Source: Pseudarthrobacter enclensis
GTDB taxonomy: Bacteria > Actinomycetota > Actinomycetes > Actinomycetales > Micrococcaceae
Direction: 5' to 3'
Assembly: GCF_030811655.1 (NCBI RefSeq)
Contig: NZ_JAUSRE010000014.1
Coordinates: 1-64,000, forward strand
Length of the DNA: 64,000 nt
Made by a program: the position numbers and the translations under genes
Shown here: positions 32,444-41,341 of the stretch, piece by piece
Layout of the letters: the number at the start of each line of letters is the position of its first letter
How positions within the stretch are numbered: position 1 is the first letter of the stretch
The notes under the pieces: model-generated
Databases searched by the model: none
What the model was told of the DNA's origin: nothing
Seen by the model: only the letters and a program-made list of their open reading frames with translations

Positions 32444-34681
32444 TCATTGTGGTGCGAGTGGTGGTGCTTGGGGTCGAGAAATCTCAGGGGGAATGGTGCT
32501 CCGCGTTTCGTGGACCACCAGCATGTCCTCATCCAGTTCCCCGTCAGGGAAGAAGCATGCGAACCGCTGGTCTGCGGTGGAGGCCGCGGCTTCCAGTGGC
32601 GGTTCCAGGGTGAGGCACTTTTCCTGCTTGGCCGGCGGCAGCGCCGCAAAGACGGGACAACGGGTGGCGAAGTTGCACCCCTTGGGAGCCTGCAGCGGCG
32701 AGGGCAGGTCGCCCTGGAGGATGATCCGTTCGCGGGTGCGTTCCAGCTGCGGGTCCGGTACGGGGATGGCGGAGAGGAGCGCGCGGGTGTAGGGGTGCCG
32801 GGGGTTATCGAAGACGCGGTCCACCGCGCCGATCTCCACGATCTTCCCGAGGTACATGACCGCCACGCGGTTGGAGATGTGGCGCACCACCGATAGATCG
32901 TGCGCCACGAGCAGGTAGCTCAGGCCCAGGTCTGCGCGCAGGTGGTCCAGCAGGTTGATAACGCCGGCCTGGACAGACACGTCAAGGGCTGAGACGGGCT
33001 CGTCCAGGACCACCAGCTTGGGGTTCACCGCGAGGGCCCGGGCGATTCCGATCCGCTGGCGCTGGCCGCCGGAGAACTGGTTGGGGAAGCGGTTGACGTG
33101 GTCCGGCTGCAGGCCCACCAGCTTCATCAGTTCCATGATCCGTTTCCTGATGGCCTCCCGGCCCATGCCGGCGTTCTCCAGGGGTTCGGCCAGGACTTCG
33201 TAGACGGTGAACCGGGGATCCAGCGCGCCGGTGGGGTCCTGGAACACCATCTGGAGTTCGCGCCGCATCCCGGCTTTGGTCTTAGCGTCGGCCGCCTGCT
33301 TGTTGCTGAGGCTCCCGATCACCACCTCGCCGTCCTGGCCGGGGTGGAACTCCATGATTTCCAGCAGGGTGGTGGTCTTTCCCGAGCCCGACTCGCCCAC
33401 AATGGAGAAGCACTCGCCTTCGCGGATGTCGAAGCTCACGCCGTCCACGGCCTTGACGGTGCCGATTTTCCGCTTGATCAGGGCACCCCTGGTCAAGGAG
33501 AAGTGCTTGCGCACCTCCTTGAGCTGCAGCACGGTCCGGCGCTCCTCCCGGGGTACTGTGTCGAAGCGGGACACCGGCACCGGCGGGGCAGCGAACACGT
33601 CGTGGACATCCACGGAGCCGCCAAGGGATCCCGACTTGATGCAGGCGGCACGGTGCAGCGTACCAGCGCCGACCGGTTCCAGGTCCGGCTCACCGTCGAG
33701 GCATGCGTCCGACGCGAGCGGGCAGCGGGGGGCGAACGAGCAACCCGTGGGAGGGGTCAGGAGGTTCGGCGGCATCCCTTCGATGGGAACCAGCGAGGTC
33801 TTTTCCGTCACGTCCACCCGGGGGACGGCGCCGAGCAGCCCCAGGGTGTAGGGCATACGGGGACTGTAGTAGATATCGTCCACGGCGCCGGTTTCCACCG
33901 GCTTTCCCGCGTACATGACCATGATGTCGTCTGCCATCCCGGCCACCACACCAAGATCGTGCGTGATCATGACGACGGCGGCGCCGGTCTCCTCCTGCGC
34001 CGTGTGGAGCACCTCAAGGACCTGGGCCTGGATGGTAACGTCCAGGGCCGTCGTCGGCTCATCGGCGATCAGGACGCGCGGGTTGTTGGCGATGGCAATG
34101 GCAATCATGACGCGCTGGCGCATCCCGCCGGAGAATTCGTGCGGGAACGCCTTCAACCGTTCCCTGGGGCTTGGAATACCCACCATGGCCAGGAGTTCGA
34201 CGGCGCGTGCTTCCTTTGCCTTCCTGCTCATGGCGGGGTGGTGGATGGTCAGCGCCTCGATGATTTGCGTGCCGACGGTAAACACAGGGGTCAGCGAGGA
34301 GAGGGGGTCCTGGAAGACCATGGCAAGGTCGTTGCCGCGGAACGCGCACATGTCCTTGTCGCTCAGTCCCAGCAGTTCCCGGCCCTTGAGCCGTACGGAA
34401 CCGGAGACCTGGGCCGTTGGCGGGAGCAGTCCCATGATGGCCAGCGAGGTGACGGACTTGCCCGACCCCGATTCACCCACGATTCCCAGCGTCTTCCCGG
34501 GCAGGAGGTCGAAGTCGACGCCCCTGACAGCGTGGACCACGCCATTTTCGGAGTTGAACCGGACATTCAGGCCCCGAACGGACAGGACGGCATCGGCAGG
34601 GGCATGCAGCCCCGCCGCGTGCAGGCGCTCCACGCCGGCCCGGGCTGGTTCGGTGGCTCCGGTGGTGGTTTTGCTGCTCAT
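32444..34681 (-). CDS. ABC transporter, fused dual ATPase (DppD-DppF type)
   Basis: This 745-residue protein contains two complete nucleotide-binding domains. The first has Walker A GESGSGKS, signature FSGGMRQR and Walker B VLIADEP (residues about 30-270). The second has GESGSGKT, FSGGQRQR and LVVLDEP (about 390-640). Each is followed by the Cys-containing oligopeptide/dipeptide C-terminal motif (FAPRCPLASDAC and FATRCPVF). Together they replace separate DppD and DppF subunits. It overlaps the permease gene by 4 nt (ATGA) and precedes the binding protein by 10 bp. Confidence 0.95.
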   Translation of the reverse strand: MSSKTTTGATEPARAGVERLHAAGLHAPADAVLSVRGLNVRFNSENGVVHAVRGVDFDLLPGKTLGIVGESGSGKSVTSLAIMGLLPPTAQVSGSVRLKGRELLGLSDKDMCAFRGNDLAMVFQDPLSSLTPVFTVGTQIIEALTIHHPAMSRKAKEARAVELLAMVGIPSPRERLKAFPHEFSGGMRQRVMIAIAIANNPRVLIADEPTTALDVTIQAQVLEVLHTAQEETGAAVVMITHDLGVVAGMADDIMVMYAGKPVETGAVDDIYYSPRMPYTLGLLGAVPRVDVTEKTSLVPIEGMPPNLLTPPTGCSFAPRCPLASDACLDGEPDLEPVGAGTLHRAACIKSGSLGGSVDVHDVFAAPPVPVSRFDTVPREERRTVLQLKEVRKHFSLTRGALIKRKIGTVKAVDGVSFDIREGECFSIVGESGSGKTTTLLEIMEFHPGQDGEVVIGSLSNKQAADAKTKAGMRRELQMVFQDPTGALDPRFTVYEVLAEPLENAGMGREAIRKRIMELMKLVGLQPDHVNRFPNQFSGGQRQRIGIARALAVNPKLVVLDEPVSALDVSVQAGVINLLDHLRADLGLSYLLVAHDLSVVRHISNRVAVMYLGKIVEIGAVDRVFDNPRHPYTRALLSAIPVPDPQLERTRERIILQGDLPSPLQAPKGCNFATRCPVFAALPPAKQEKCLTLEPPLEAAASTADQRFACFFPDGELDEDMLVVHETRSTIPPEISRPQAPPLAPQ

Positions 34682-35667
34682 GCCGCCTTCTTTTCCGCGC
34701 TGGTCTTGCGGGCTTTGGCCTTCTTGGCTTTTCCGGTGGAACTTGAGCTGGGATCAAAGGCGTCCCGCAGGCCATCGTTCATCATGGCCAGGGAGCCGGT
34801 CAGCAGGAACATCACCGTGAGTGGTACCCAGAACATCCAGGGGAAGGTCTGCACCTGGGAGGTGGCGCCCCCGATCAGTACGCCGAGGCTCACGTCCGGC
34901 ACCTTGATGCCGATGCCGATGAACGAAAAGGCCACCTCGGCCAGGATCGCCGCCGTGACGCCGCGGGTGATGTCCAGGATCAGGAGGGAACCAATGTTCG
35001 GAACCAGGTGCCGCCACACGATGCGCCGCGGCGGGACGCCCATGTACTGGGCTGCCTTGACGAAGTCCCGCTGCATCAGCGACATCGACATGGAACGGAT
35101 CAGGCGAGCCGTTCCCATCCAGCTGAACACCAGCAGGACGATGATCAGCAGCAGCCAGGAAGGAACGTCGCGCTTAAGGCCCGCACCTCCGCCGCTGGTG
35201 GCGACGGCGACCACCAGGAGCGCCGGCATCATGATCAGCGCCTCCAGGATGAACAGCATCACCTTGTCCACCTTGCCGCCGAAGTAGGCCATGGTGCAGC
35301 CGTAGACGGCGGCGATCAGGACTGACACCAGGCCCACCACAAGGCCGATGAGGATGGAGATCCTGGTGCCCTCGACGGTCATGGCATAGAGGTCGATTCC
35401 CGCCTGGGACGTCCCAAGATAGTGGTCGGCGGACGGCGGCATCCCGATGTTGAAGGGGTCGATGGTTTCCTTGTCCCACGGCGTGAAGAACCCGCCGATG
35501 AACGAGAAGACCGTCAGGGCCACAAAGATGGCGAGGCCCGCCACTGCCGTCCTGTTGCGCAGGAACCGGCGGAAGATGATGGTGTTCTTGCCGATGACGA
35601 CGTCGGCACTTTCCAGGTGCGCGTCCTGCGCCACCGCTGCCGGGTCAACGGCGTTCAGGTTGGTCAT
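34678..35667 (-). CDS. ABC transporter permease (DppC/OppC type)
   Basis: This 329-residue permease has an N-terminal cytoplasmic stretch, one helix (about 40-60), a long periplasmic loop, and a five-helix core with the EAA-like loop around RDFVKAAQYMGVPPRRIVWRHL. This matches the DppC/OppC subfamily, although the C-terminus has an extra charged tail rich in Lys and Ala. It overlaps the ATPase start by 4 nt and the upstream permease ends 2 bp before it, so the genes are co-translated. Confidence 0.93.
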   Translation of the reverse strand: MTNLNAVDPAAVAQDAHLESADVVIGKNTIIFRRFLRNRTAVAGLAIFVALTVFSFIGGFFTPWDKETIDPFNIGMPPSADHYLGTSQAGIDLYAMTVEGTRISILIGLVVGLVSVLIAAVYGCTMAYFGGKVDKVMLFILEALIMMPALLVVAVATSGGGAGLKRDVPSWLLLIIVLLVFSWMGTARLIRSMSMSLMQRDFVKAAQYMGVPPRRIVWRHLVPNIGSLLILDITRGVTAAILAEVAFSFIGIGIKVPDVSLGVLIGGATSQVQTFPWMFWVPLTVMFLLTGSLAMMNDGLRDAFDPSSSSTGKAKKAKARKTSAEKKAA

Positions 35668-35669
35668 GG

Positions 35670-36653
35670 CTACTGCACCCGTACTCTGGGGTCGACAAGC
35701 GTGGTGGCGAAGTCCGCCAGGATGGCGCCGATGGCGAAGATGACAGAGCCGTAGGCCAGCGTTGCCGTGGCTGCGTTGACGTCCTGCAGGGAGATGGCGT
35801 CGATGCTCCAGGAGCCAACGCCGGGCCAGGCGAAGATCTTTTCGGCGAAAAACCCGCCGGCGAAAATGGCCGGGACGGTGAAAGCGATGCTCTGGGCCAC
35901 GGGGATGAAGGAAACGCGGAGGGCGTGCCGGGCGATTGCCCGGTTCCGGCTTAAGCCCTTGGCCCGGGCGGTCCGGACAAAGTCTGCATTGACGTTGTCC
36001 AGCAGGTATTGCCGCTGCGCGATCTGGTAGGCGCCCCAGCCCACCAGCGTGATGGCAACCGTGGGCACCACATAATGCGCCAGCAGGTCAACGAACTGGG
36101 GCCATCCGGGGGCAACCCCTGGCGTGGAGATGCCGGTGACGAAGAAGATCCGGTCACCCACGGTTTCGTTGATGCTGATGGCACCCAACTGCACCAGGAA
36201 GTAGGCGATGGGAGCAGGAACGATGTAGGCGAGGTAACTATAGGACGTTATGACGCGGTCCTGGAACTTGTACTGCCGCGCCGCCGAGTAGACACCCAGT
36301 GCGACCCCGATGACGAGGGTCAGGATGATGGACGCCAGGAAGAGCCGGGTGGAAATCCAGACCCGGTCCCCGAACTCGGCGTTGATGTATGCCCCATTGG
36401 GACTCCGGCCCCAGTCCCAGCGGGTAACAATTGCGGTGAGCCAGTCCACGTAGCGCTGCCACGGGCTGAGGTCCGGGTCCAGGCCCTTCAACCGCATGGA
36501 GTTGGCGACTTGTTCCGGAGTGGGCCGGGGAATGCGTTCCTGCTCCAGAAGCGCCGGCTTAAGCGAGCTGACCGCCAGGAAATAGCCGGCGGACGTGGTG
36601 AGGAAGATCATCACCACATACGTGATGCCGCGCTTGGCGAGGTACTTGAGCAT
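35670..36653 (-). CDS. ABC transporter permease (DppB/OppB type)
   Basis: This 327-residue permease starts with a helix at 8-30, has a long external loop, and a core with the EAA loop NADFVRTARAKGLSRNRAIARHALR. The internal segment lacks the usual GLDxPLxxRY motif, having instead the variant ERIPRPTPEQVANSMRLKGLD. It is the first gene of the importer operon. The 266 bp before it (36654-36919) hold no gene; I see a plausible promoter region but no unequivocal boxes. Confidence 0.93.
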   Translation of the reverse strand: MLKYLAKRGITYVVMIFLTTSAGYFLAVSSLKPALLEQERIPRPTPEQVANSMRLKGLDPDLSPWQRYVDWLTAIVTRWDWGRSPNGAYINAEFGDRVWISTRLFLASIILTLVIGVALGVYSAARQYKFQDRVITSYSYLAYIVPAPIAYFLVQLGAISINETVGDRIFFVTGISTPGVAPGWPQFVDLLAHYVVPTVAITLVGWGAYQIAQRQYLLDNVNADFVRTARAKGLSRNRAIARHALRVSFIPVAQSIAFTVPAIFAGGFFAEKIFAWPGVGSWSIDAISLQDVNAATATLAYGSVIFAIGAILADFATTLVDPRVRVQ

Positions 36654-36919
36654 GGGCGCCGCTGCATCCTTCCGTCTTCCCCGGACGAGTACGGATTGTG
36701 CCGCCTGACCGGGTCCTGCACCAGCGGTAACTGGCCTTCCCGCAGCCTCATGGGCCTGTCCTGGTGGACTATGTCGCGGGTCACATTCCAGAGGAAACTA
36801 TCACAAGGCCCAAGCCGAAAAGGGCGCGAATACCCCGAAATCCGGCGCGCCGTATCAGATCGTTATGAATAGTTCTGTGAAGTTGTTTTGACTGGACGCA
36901 GGGAACCGCAATGCGTATT

Positions 36920-37531
36920 CTACGTGGCCATTACAACCCGTGTGACAAGATCACGCCACGACACTGCCAGTCGCTCAGTTGTGACGCCATGCTGACGGAT
37001 GAGGTGCAGGAGCCGCTCCGGGTCCAGAGTGGCGGTCAGGGATCCGGCCATCAGCCACGGTTCCGGTGAACGGAAGCCCGCCTCGCGAAGCAGCATCTCC
37101 ACATGCCGGTTCCAGAGAGCAACGGCCGGGACCTCGAACCTTCCCCTGGCTGCGTGGCCGGCGGCCAGGACCAGGTCCCCGTACTCCACCACGTAGGCAA
37201 TCCGCTCGGCCCCAAAGGCCAGGAGACGGTCCAGTGGTGGGGCGCCGGGTCCCAGTGGCGGCGGCCCGAACAGGAAGCGTGCCTGGAAGGCGGCCTCGGA
37301 GTCGTCCAGGAGGGTCAGCATCAGTCCGGCCCGGCTGCCGAACCGCCGGAAGACCGTACCCTTGCCCACGCCGGCACGCTCCGCCAAGCGGTCCATGGTG
37401 AGTGCGGCCACGCCACCCTCCTCAATGAGATCGCGGGCGGCCAGCAGGAGGCGCTCCCGGTTCCTGGCGGCATCACTGCGTTCCGCGGCTGCTGCCGGCG
37501 TCATGTCCGGGCGCACTGGGATGGAACTCAC
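36920..37531 (-). CDS. TetR family regulator, divergent from FMN reductase
   Basis: This protein of about 203 residues has a TetR HTH (residues about 18-62: LTMDRLAERAGVGKGTVFRRFGSRAG) and a helical C-terminal domain. The GTG at 37531 is chosen because TACACT lies exactly 6 nt upstream, matching the leaderless pattern common in this window; an ATG at 37504 is an alternative, and the longer open frame to 37726 is rejected. It is divergent from a NAD(P)H:FMN reductase gene with 119 bp between, so regulation of that gene is likely. Confidence 0.85.
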   Translation of the reverse strand: MSSIPVRPDMTPAAAAERSDAARNRERLLLAARDLIEEGGVAALTMDRLAERAGVGKGTVFRRFGSRAGLMLTLLDDSEAAFQARFLFGPPPLGPGAPPLDRLLAFGAERIAYVVEYGDLVLAAGHAARGRFEVPAVALWNRHVEMLLREAGFRSPEPWLMAGSLTATLDPERLLHLIRQHGVTTERLAVSWRDLVTRVVMAT

Positions 37532-37650
37532 AAGGACAGTGTAGTCATCGGGAATACAACCGGACCGTGGTCCGTTTAGTCTGGTGAAGGCTCCCCGAGC
37601 CCCAGTTTCCACCGCAAGCGGCCCCCGCCGCCCAGCTATCAGGAGTTCCC

Positions 37651-38208
37651 ATGACCAAGAGCACAGTCTTGACCCTTGTCGGCAGCCTCCGCGCCGAGTC
37701 CACCAACCAGAAGCTGGCCGAGGCAATCCAGCTCAACGCCCCCGAGCAGGTTGACGTCGTCATCCACGAAAGCCTGGGCAACATCCCGTTCTACAACGAG
37801 GACATCGACGTGGAGGGCAAGGTTCCGGCTGCCGCAGCGGCACTGCGCGCAGCAGCCGAGAAGGCCGATACCGTCCTGCTGGTCAGCCCGGAACACAACG
37901 GCACCGTTCCTGCGGCCCTGAAAAATGCCATCGACTGGCTGTCCCGCCCCTTCGGCGCCGGCGCGCTGTCAGGCAAGCCGACTGCCGTCGTGGGCACCGC
38001 CTTCGGCCAGTACGGCGGAGTCTGGGCCCAGGACGAAGCCCGCAAGGCAGCCGGCATCGCAGGCGCCCAGATCCTCGAGGACGTAAAGCTCGCCGTCCCG
38101 GGCTCCATGGTTCGCTTCGCCGAGGTGCACCCCAAGGATGACGCCGAGGTAGTGGAGCAGATCAAGGGCATCTTCGACGCCCTTGCCGCTTCCGCACCGG
38201 CAGCCTAG
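37651..38208 (+). CDS. NADPH-dependent FMN reductase-like oxidoreductase
   Basis: This 185-residue flavodoxin-fold protein has the FMN-phosphate loop GSLRAESTNQKL near the N-terminus and the isoalloxazine-binding motif PEHNGTVPAALKNAIDWLSR near 80-100. These mark the NADPH-dependent FMN reductase/azoreductase/chromate-reductase family (PF03358). It probably reduces quinones or flavins. AGGAG precedes the ATG by about 7 nt. It lies opposite a TetR gene that may sense its substrate. Confidence 0.92.
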   Translation: MTKSTVLTLVGSLRAESTNQKLAEAIQLNAPEQVDVVIHESLGNIPFYNEDIDVEGKVPAAAAALRAAAEKADTVLLVSPEHNGTVPAALKNAIDWLSRPFGAGALSGKPTAVVGTAFGQYGGVWAQDEARKAAGIAGAQILEDVKLAVPGSMVRFAEVHPKDDAEVVEQIKGIFDALAASAPAA

Positions 38209-38395
38209 TCAGGCCTGCCCCGCACGGTGCCCGGTACGCGTTGAGCGTGCCGGGCACCGCCCGTTTTCCCCGCCCGAAGTTCCGCGGCCAGCCATTCTCC
38301 CAAGCGATACCTTGGCGGGACCACGTATTTCTGGAGTAACCGCAAAGATAAACAAACGTTGCTTTGAGGGCAACGCCTGGCTGTATCCTGACTCT

Positions 38396-39688
38396 GTGAC
38401 CCACGAAACACTTGACACGTCCGCAGGCACCCTCCCCGCGGAGGCCATTGATGCGATCGAGCGCGCCGCCACGTCGGCCCACCGCCATGACGAGCTGTTT
38501 TCGGAGCGCGCAGCCAACATCCGCCAGTCCGCCGTGCGCGATGTCTTCGACATTTCCATGCGGCCCGGCCTGGTGTCCCTTGCCGGCGGAAGCTCGTACC
38601 TGCAGTCCCTTCCCATGGAGCGGCTGGCAGCGACGGCAGCCAGGATCATTGCAGAGGACGGCCTGACCGCCCTCCAGTACGGCGCTGGCCAAGGTACCGC
38701 CGAACTCCGGGCGCAGATATGCGAAGTCATGTCAGCGGAAGGCATCGTGGATGCCCGCCCCGAAAACGTGGTGATCACTGCAGGCTCCCAATCGGCACAG
38801 GACGTGGCCACCAAGCTGTTCTGCAACCCGGGCGACGTGGTGCTGGTAGAGGACCCGACCTACGTGGGCGCATTGAACACATTCGAGGCCTACCAGGTCC
38901 AGGTGGAGACCATGGAAATGGACCGGGATGGCCTCGTGCCGCACCTTCTGGAGGCGCGGATAGCGGCCCTCCAGCTGGCTGGAAAGACCATCAAGTTCCT
39001 CTACACGATTCCCAACTTCAACAACCCCTCAGGCATCACCCTGGCCCAGGAACGCCGGCAGCAGGTGGTCGATATATGCAGCAGGGCGAATATCATAGTG
39101 CTCGAGGACAATCCCTACGGCCTGCTTCGCTTTGAGGGCGAGCCCCTCCCTCCCCTGCGGGCCGGCAATCCGGACGACGTCATCTACCTGGGCTCCTTCT
39201 CCAAGATCTTCGCTCCGGGCCTTCGCATCGGATGGGCCCTCGTCCCGGAGCACCTGCAGCGCCGCTACTATCTCGCGGCGGAATCTGTAACGCTCTGCCC
39301 GCCGGCCTTCAACCAGATGCTGGTCTCCGCCTACCTGCGCGACTACGACTGGAAGGGACAGATCGCTACCTACCGGGGACTGTATGCCGAGCGGTGCCGC
39401 GCCATGCTGGCCGCACTCAAGGAGTACATGCCCGCCGGAAGCACCTGGACCAGCCCGCAGGGCGGCTTCTTCGTCTGGGTGACGCTGCCTGAAGGCGTTG
39501 ACACCTACCCGCTCCTGCACAAGGCGATCGACGCCGGCGTCGTGTTCATCCCCGGCGCGGCCTTCACGCCGTCGGACGAGCCATCCAACAAGCTCAGGCT
39601 CGCTTTCAGTGCCGTGCCTCCGGACGCCATCGCCGAAGGGGTGCGCCGCTTGGCGCCGGTGCTGCAGGAAGCCATCGCCGCGCTGTAG
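38396..39688 (+). CDS. Class I PLP-dependent aminotransferase
   Basis: This 430-residue enzyme is a fold-type I aminotransferase of the 2-aminoadipate/MocR-derived subgroup. The PLP-Lys lies in GSFSKIFAPGLRIGW (near residue 270), with NFNNPSG and YGLLRFEG before it and the C-terminal Arg in NKLRLAFS. It lacks the GntR domain of full MocR regulators. The start is a GTG at 38396, with TATCCT ending 6 nt before it, giving a probable leaderless mRNA. The unusual N-terminal 45 residues precede the conserved core. Amino-donor specificity is uncertain; aromatic, 2-aminoadipate or branched-chain substrates are possible. Confidence 0.88.
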   Translation: MTHETLDTSAGTLPAEAIDAIERAATSAHRHDELFSERAANIRQSAVRDVFDISMRPGLVSLAGGSSYLQSLPMERLAATAARIIAEDGLTALQYGAGQGTAELRAQICEVMSAEGIVDARPENVVITAGSQSAQDVATKLFCNPGDVVLVEDPTYVGALNTFEAYQVQVETMEMDRDGLVPHLLEARIAALQLAGKTIKFLYTIPNFNNPSGITLAQERRQQVVDICSRANIIVLEDNPYGLLRFEGEPLPPLRAGNPDDVIYLGSFSKIFAPGLRIGWALVPEHLQRRYYLAAESVTLCPPAFNQMLVSAYLRDYDWKGQIATYRGLYAERCRAMLAALKEYMPAGSTWTSPQGGFFVWVTLPEGVDTYPLLHKAIDAGVVFIPGAAFTPSDEPSNKLRLAFSAVPPDAIAEGVRRLAPVLQEAIAAL

Positions 39689-39726
39689 CGTAAGCCACAC
39701 GAGAGCCGAAGACCGAGCAAAGGAAC

Positions 39727-40161
39727 ATGCATATGGCTGGAATCATCGTTGTAGGGGTGGACGGCAGTGAGACCGCGAAGAAGGCGGCGGAATCGGCAAG
39801 GGACCTGGCCGCAGGCATGGACGCTTCGCTGCACGTCGTCTCAGCCTTCGACAGCGACCGCACGGAGGTCTTCGGCAGCGGCAGCGACTGCTGGATCGTT
39901 TCCGACGCCGATGCCGCGGAGCAGGTGGCCCGCACGGTGGCCGAATCACTGGGCGGCGACACCCCCGTCACGTATTCCGCAGCGCGCGGCCGCCCCGCCG
40001 ACGCCCTCATCAAGGAAGCTGTGCGGATGGACGCACGCATCATCGTGGTAGGAAACCGGCGCATGCACGGCATCGGCCGGGTGCTCGGCAGCGTGGCCAA
40101 CAGCGTAGCCCACAACGCCCCCTGCGACGTATATATCGCCAACACCTACGAAACCGATTAA
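39727..40161 (+). CDS. Universal stress protein (UspA family)
   Basis: This 144-residue protein has the Usp fold, with IIVVGVDGSETAKKAA at the N-terminus and the ATP-binding motif GNRRMHGIGRVLGSVANSV near the C-terminus (G-x2-G-x9-G-[S/T]-type). It is therefore an ATP-binding type Usp. The reading frame begins ATG CAT ATG; the second ATG at 39733 has better Shine-Dalgarno spacing (AGGA, 8 nt). It lies 38 bp downstream of the aminotransferase and could be co-transcribed. Confidence 0.92.
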   Translation: MHMAGIIVVGVDGSETAKKAAESARDLAAGMDASLHVVSAFDSDRTEVFGSGSDCWIVSDADAAEQVARTVAESLGGDTPVTYSAARGRPADALIKEAVRMDARIIVVGNRRMHGIGRVLGSVANSVAHNAPCDVYIANTYETD

Positions 40162-40299
40162 GCCACCCCCAACCGCCGGGGAGTAACGCGGAACACCCTC
40201 CGTGGTGGCGGATATCGCTGCGGGGGGTGTCCGTTCTCACCGCAATACCACCCTTTCAGCTGATGGCGCAACGATAAAATTGGGTAGGCCCCCAAAGGC

Positions 40300-40674
40300 G
40301 TGGACTCTGAAGAATCCACCTCCAGCGAAGGGCTTACCTTGATCACTCTGCAGCGCCGCCAGCTTGTTGGCCACGATATCCTCCTGGCCCGCCATGGCAA
40401 CCACATCAGCTCCATGCGGGTGGACCGAAGCAATGACCGGGTGGTGGCCCTGCTTGATGACGGCAGCCTGGACAGCGCACCGAACCTCATCAGTCCCACT
40501 CTGCAGCTGCCTGCGACCGTACGCAGCGTCCTGCGCGAGGACTGGAAGATGCTCAGCGCATGGGCCGGCATGGCCGCGCTGGTGGGTGGCCTGATGACCG
40601 CAGCCGCAGTGGTGCTGGGAACAACGGCCGATCCCGCTATCCTCGACGCCCTCAGTTCCTACAACGCCTACTAG
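40300..40674 (+). CDS. Hypothetical small membrane protein
   Basis: I do not recognise this 124-residue protein. Residues about 20-70 are polar and alternate in a beta-rich pattern (DILLARHGNHISSMRV, RVVALLDDGSLDSAPNLIS). Residues about 88-112 form a single hydrophobic helix (WAGMAALVGGLMTAAAVVLG). The start is uncertain: a GTG at 40300 follows a TAAAAT box, while a TTG at 40339 has AAGGG 7 nt upstream. A hairpin and T run follow the stop. Codon use matches its neighbours. Perhaps a single-pass membrane-anchored sensor or stress protein. Confidence 0.65.
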   Translation: MDSEESTSSEGLTLITLQRRQLVGHDILLARHGNHISSMRVDRSNDRVVALLDDGSLDSAPNLISPTLQLPATVRSVLREDWKMLSAWAGMAALVGGLMTAAAVVLGTTADPAILDALSSYNAY

Positions 40675-40695
40675 GCTCCACACCCCCGCCGCGCT

Positions 40696-40721
40696 GCCCC
40701 GCACGGCGAAGGGGCCTTTTT
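40696..40721 (+). terminator. Weak terminator after the small membrane protein
   Basis: GCCCC (40696-40700) and GGGGC (40711-40715) form a 5-bp stem with a 10-nt loop, followed by C and five T. It lies between convergent genes. Confidence 0.5.
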
Positions 40722-41338
40722 CAGTGCACCATCCAGCCCTGCAGCAGCCACCAAATCCCGGCCATGACTACGCCGCCGAAAAGCGAACCGGCCACCACCT
40801 GAGCCAGGGAGTGGGCCCGCAGCACCACCCGTGACCAGCTGACTGCGGGGATCAGCAGCAGCAGCGGGGCCCACCCGGAACCCAGTATCAGCACCGATAC
40901 GACGGCGGCGCAGGACATGGCAGCGGCATGGCCACTCATCTTCCAGAAGGGGCTGACGGCGGCCATGACGGCCACGCCGCCCACCACCGCCAGGACCATC
41001 GCAACTACGGCCGGGGGCGCCCCAACGGCGTTGAGCACGAGCAACCCTACGGCGATGCTGCCCAGCGCCATCAGGAGTACGGGCGCACGCTGCTTCCGGT
41101 CGCTCACATGGTGATCTGTGACCTTCCCCATCCTGACCAGGACCAGCAGCACCACAAGCGGCAGCACGCAGACAAAGAGGGCCGCCAGCGCTCCATAACC
41201 AATGGTCGCGGGAAATCCAGGCTGTGACAGTGGACTGATCAGCAGCTGCAGGCTCACCACCACCGGCGGCTGGAGGACCTCCGTCACCCAGGTGGCGGTG
41301 CGGTTCTTCAGCCGGATTGCGCCGTTGGTCGCCGTCAC
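40721..41338 (-). CDS. PAP2-family phosphatase-like membrane protein
   Basis: This 205-residue protein has six hydrophobic segments and degenerate PAP2 motifs: KMSGHAA corresponds to PSGH, and SRVVLRAHSLAQVVAG to SR-x5-H-x3-D with Gln in place of the usual Asp. The first motif (KX6RP) appears only as SDRKQRAP. It may still be an undecaprenyl- or phosphatidate-phosphatase, or a catalytically weak relative. Its GTG start lies 3 nt after the E2 stop codon, so it is probably co-transcribed with the dehydrogenase operon. The link to 2-oxoacid metabolism is not obvious. Confidence 0.82.
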   Translation of the reverse strand: MTATNGAIRLKNRTATWVTEVLQPPVVVSLQLLISPLSQPGFPATIGYGALAALFVCVLPLVVLLVLVRMGKVTDHHVSDRKQRAPVLLMALGSIAVGLLVLNAVGAPPAVVAMVLAVVGGVAVMAAVSPFWKMSGHAAAMSCAAVVSVLILGSGWAPLLLLIPAVSWSRVVLRAHSLAQVVAGSLFGGVVMAGIWWLLQGWMVH

Positions 41339-41341
41339 TGC

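Noticed and set aside
33098..35287. 729-residue frame antisense to the ABC ATPase and permease genes
   Set aside because: Covers two convincing genes on the other strand and has low-complexity composition.
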